In this document: positions 63,637 through 64,000 of the stretch, in pieces
How positions within the stretch are numbered: the first letter of the stretch is position 1
Layout of the letters: each line of letters starts with the position of its first letter
Source: Chryseobacterium sp. JAH
Lineage (GTDB): Bacteria > Bacteroidota > Bacteroidia > Flavobacteriales > Weeksellaceae
Length of the DNA stretch: 64,000 nucleotides
Direction: 5' to 3'
Assembly: GCF_001507335.1 (NCBI RefSeq)
Contig: NZ_LMAH01000011.1
Location: 37,848-101,847, forward strand
Translations under genes and position numbers: made by a program
The notes under the pieces: model-generated
Databases searched by the model: none
Told to the model about the DNA's origin: nothing
Seen by the model: only the letters and a program-made list of their open reading frames with translations

Positions 63637-64000
63637 AGTTTTGTAATGTTTTTAATTAAACGATTCAATCCAATGCTCCTTCCCAGGTCTCAAACTTTAT
63701 GGAAGGGGCTTTTTTATTGAATACTTTTCTTGTCAGGCTGAGCCTGATGTTCTATTTCATTTTCTTTAATTTAACAGGCTGCGGATGGTCAGGCTGAGCC
63801 TGCCGAAGCCATAACTACCGGATTCATGTATTTGAAAACAAAACTTTCCTAAGTGCCTTTTGGTTTGAAAAAGGACATGGTGAGGTCTTTGAGCAGTGAC
63901 CAAAAGACACCGGAAAGCATTAATTAATAGGTATGAAAATTTGTCCCGTGTAAGCTTTAAAAGCCGCAATAGGTTGTACACCCTATTGTATCATGTCAAG
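63637..64000. promoter_or_regulatory. SusC upstream region with hairpin and palindromic repeats
   Basis: This 364-bp stretch to the window edge has no supported gene. It holds a hairpin (63675-63683 with 63701-63709, followed by six T on the plus strand) and two CAGGCTGAGCCTG palindromes (63734-63746 and 63790-63802). No TAnnTTTG element was found just before the susC ATG, so the promoter may be of another class. Confidence 0.4.
63675..63715 (+). terminator. Terminator-like hairpin in the susC leader region
   Basis: GCTCCTTCC and GGAAGGGGC form a 9-bp stem (one G-T pair) with a 17-nt loop, followed by TTTTTT. It points rightwards although no plus-strand gene precedes it, so it could end a small RNA antisense to the susC leader or act as a leader fold. 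Confidence 0.35.

Noticed and set aside
63823..63930. Possible degenerate version A hairpin at the right edge
   Set aside because: CTTTCCTAAGTGCCTTTTGG resembles part of version A, but the diagnostic GCGCGA/TCGCGC core is missing.

Overview
The window looks like a chromosomal segment of a flavobacterium of the Chryseobacterium/Weeksellaceae type (Bacteroidota). The DNA is AT-rich. There are TonB/SusC/SusD outer-membrane receptors, a PorX regulator of type IX secretion, an S46 dipeptidyl-peptidase, a fused lpxC/fabZ gene and an RteC-like protein. The Bacteroidota promoter element TAnnTTTG recurs just upstream of start codons. No rRNA, tRNA, insertion sequence or CRISPR array was recognised.

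Layout. (1) 1-9.9 kb: a SusC-type receptor cut by the left edge, a glycerophosphodiesterase behind an Oar-like TonB receptor, DNA ligase LigA, and an acetyltransferase/DUF1349 pair. (2) 10-17 kb: a frameshifted lipoprotein ahead of a LuxR regulator, MgtC, a Crp-type regulator, a DPP11-like peptidase, and a coupled deacetylase/acyltransferase pair. (3) 17-24 kb: lipid A genes (lpxD, lpxC/fabZ, lpxA) followed by a small exported protein and efp, a second LpxD-like protein, and an HD phosphohydrolase. (4) 24-28.7 kb: porX, exonuclease III, an RlpA-type protein and rimO. (5) 28.8-48.4 kb: a surface-polysaccharide locus read almost entirely on the minus strand. It has an aminotransferase, two initiating sugar-phosphate transferases, a DUF3575 protein, a Wzc tyrosine kinase, a Wzx flippase, O-acetyltransferases, a methyltransferase, a rhamnose-type epimerase, five glycosyltransferases or polymerase proteins, a GH39-like hydrolase and RmlC. 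(6) 48.4-52.2 kb: a gene-poor island of structured repeats around a lone RteC-like gene. (7) 52.2-64 kb: a TPR/AraC-type membrane regulator, a small lipoprotein, a 55-residue protein, a MauE/DoxX membrane protein, a DUF6520-like cysteine-rich exported peptide interrupted by an in-frame TAG, then (convergent) an S9 peptidase-SusD-SusC operon.

The two places most worth a second look are the repeat island and the 52-64 kb cluster. In the island, three versions of a 77-80 bp hairpin differ in both arms but stay complementary, which suggests selection on the fold. The 52-64 kb cluster combines an exported cysteine peptide, a redox-type membrane protein, a regulator and a SusCD/peptidase system. 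All names are family-level calls made by reading the translations; no database search was run.
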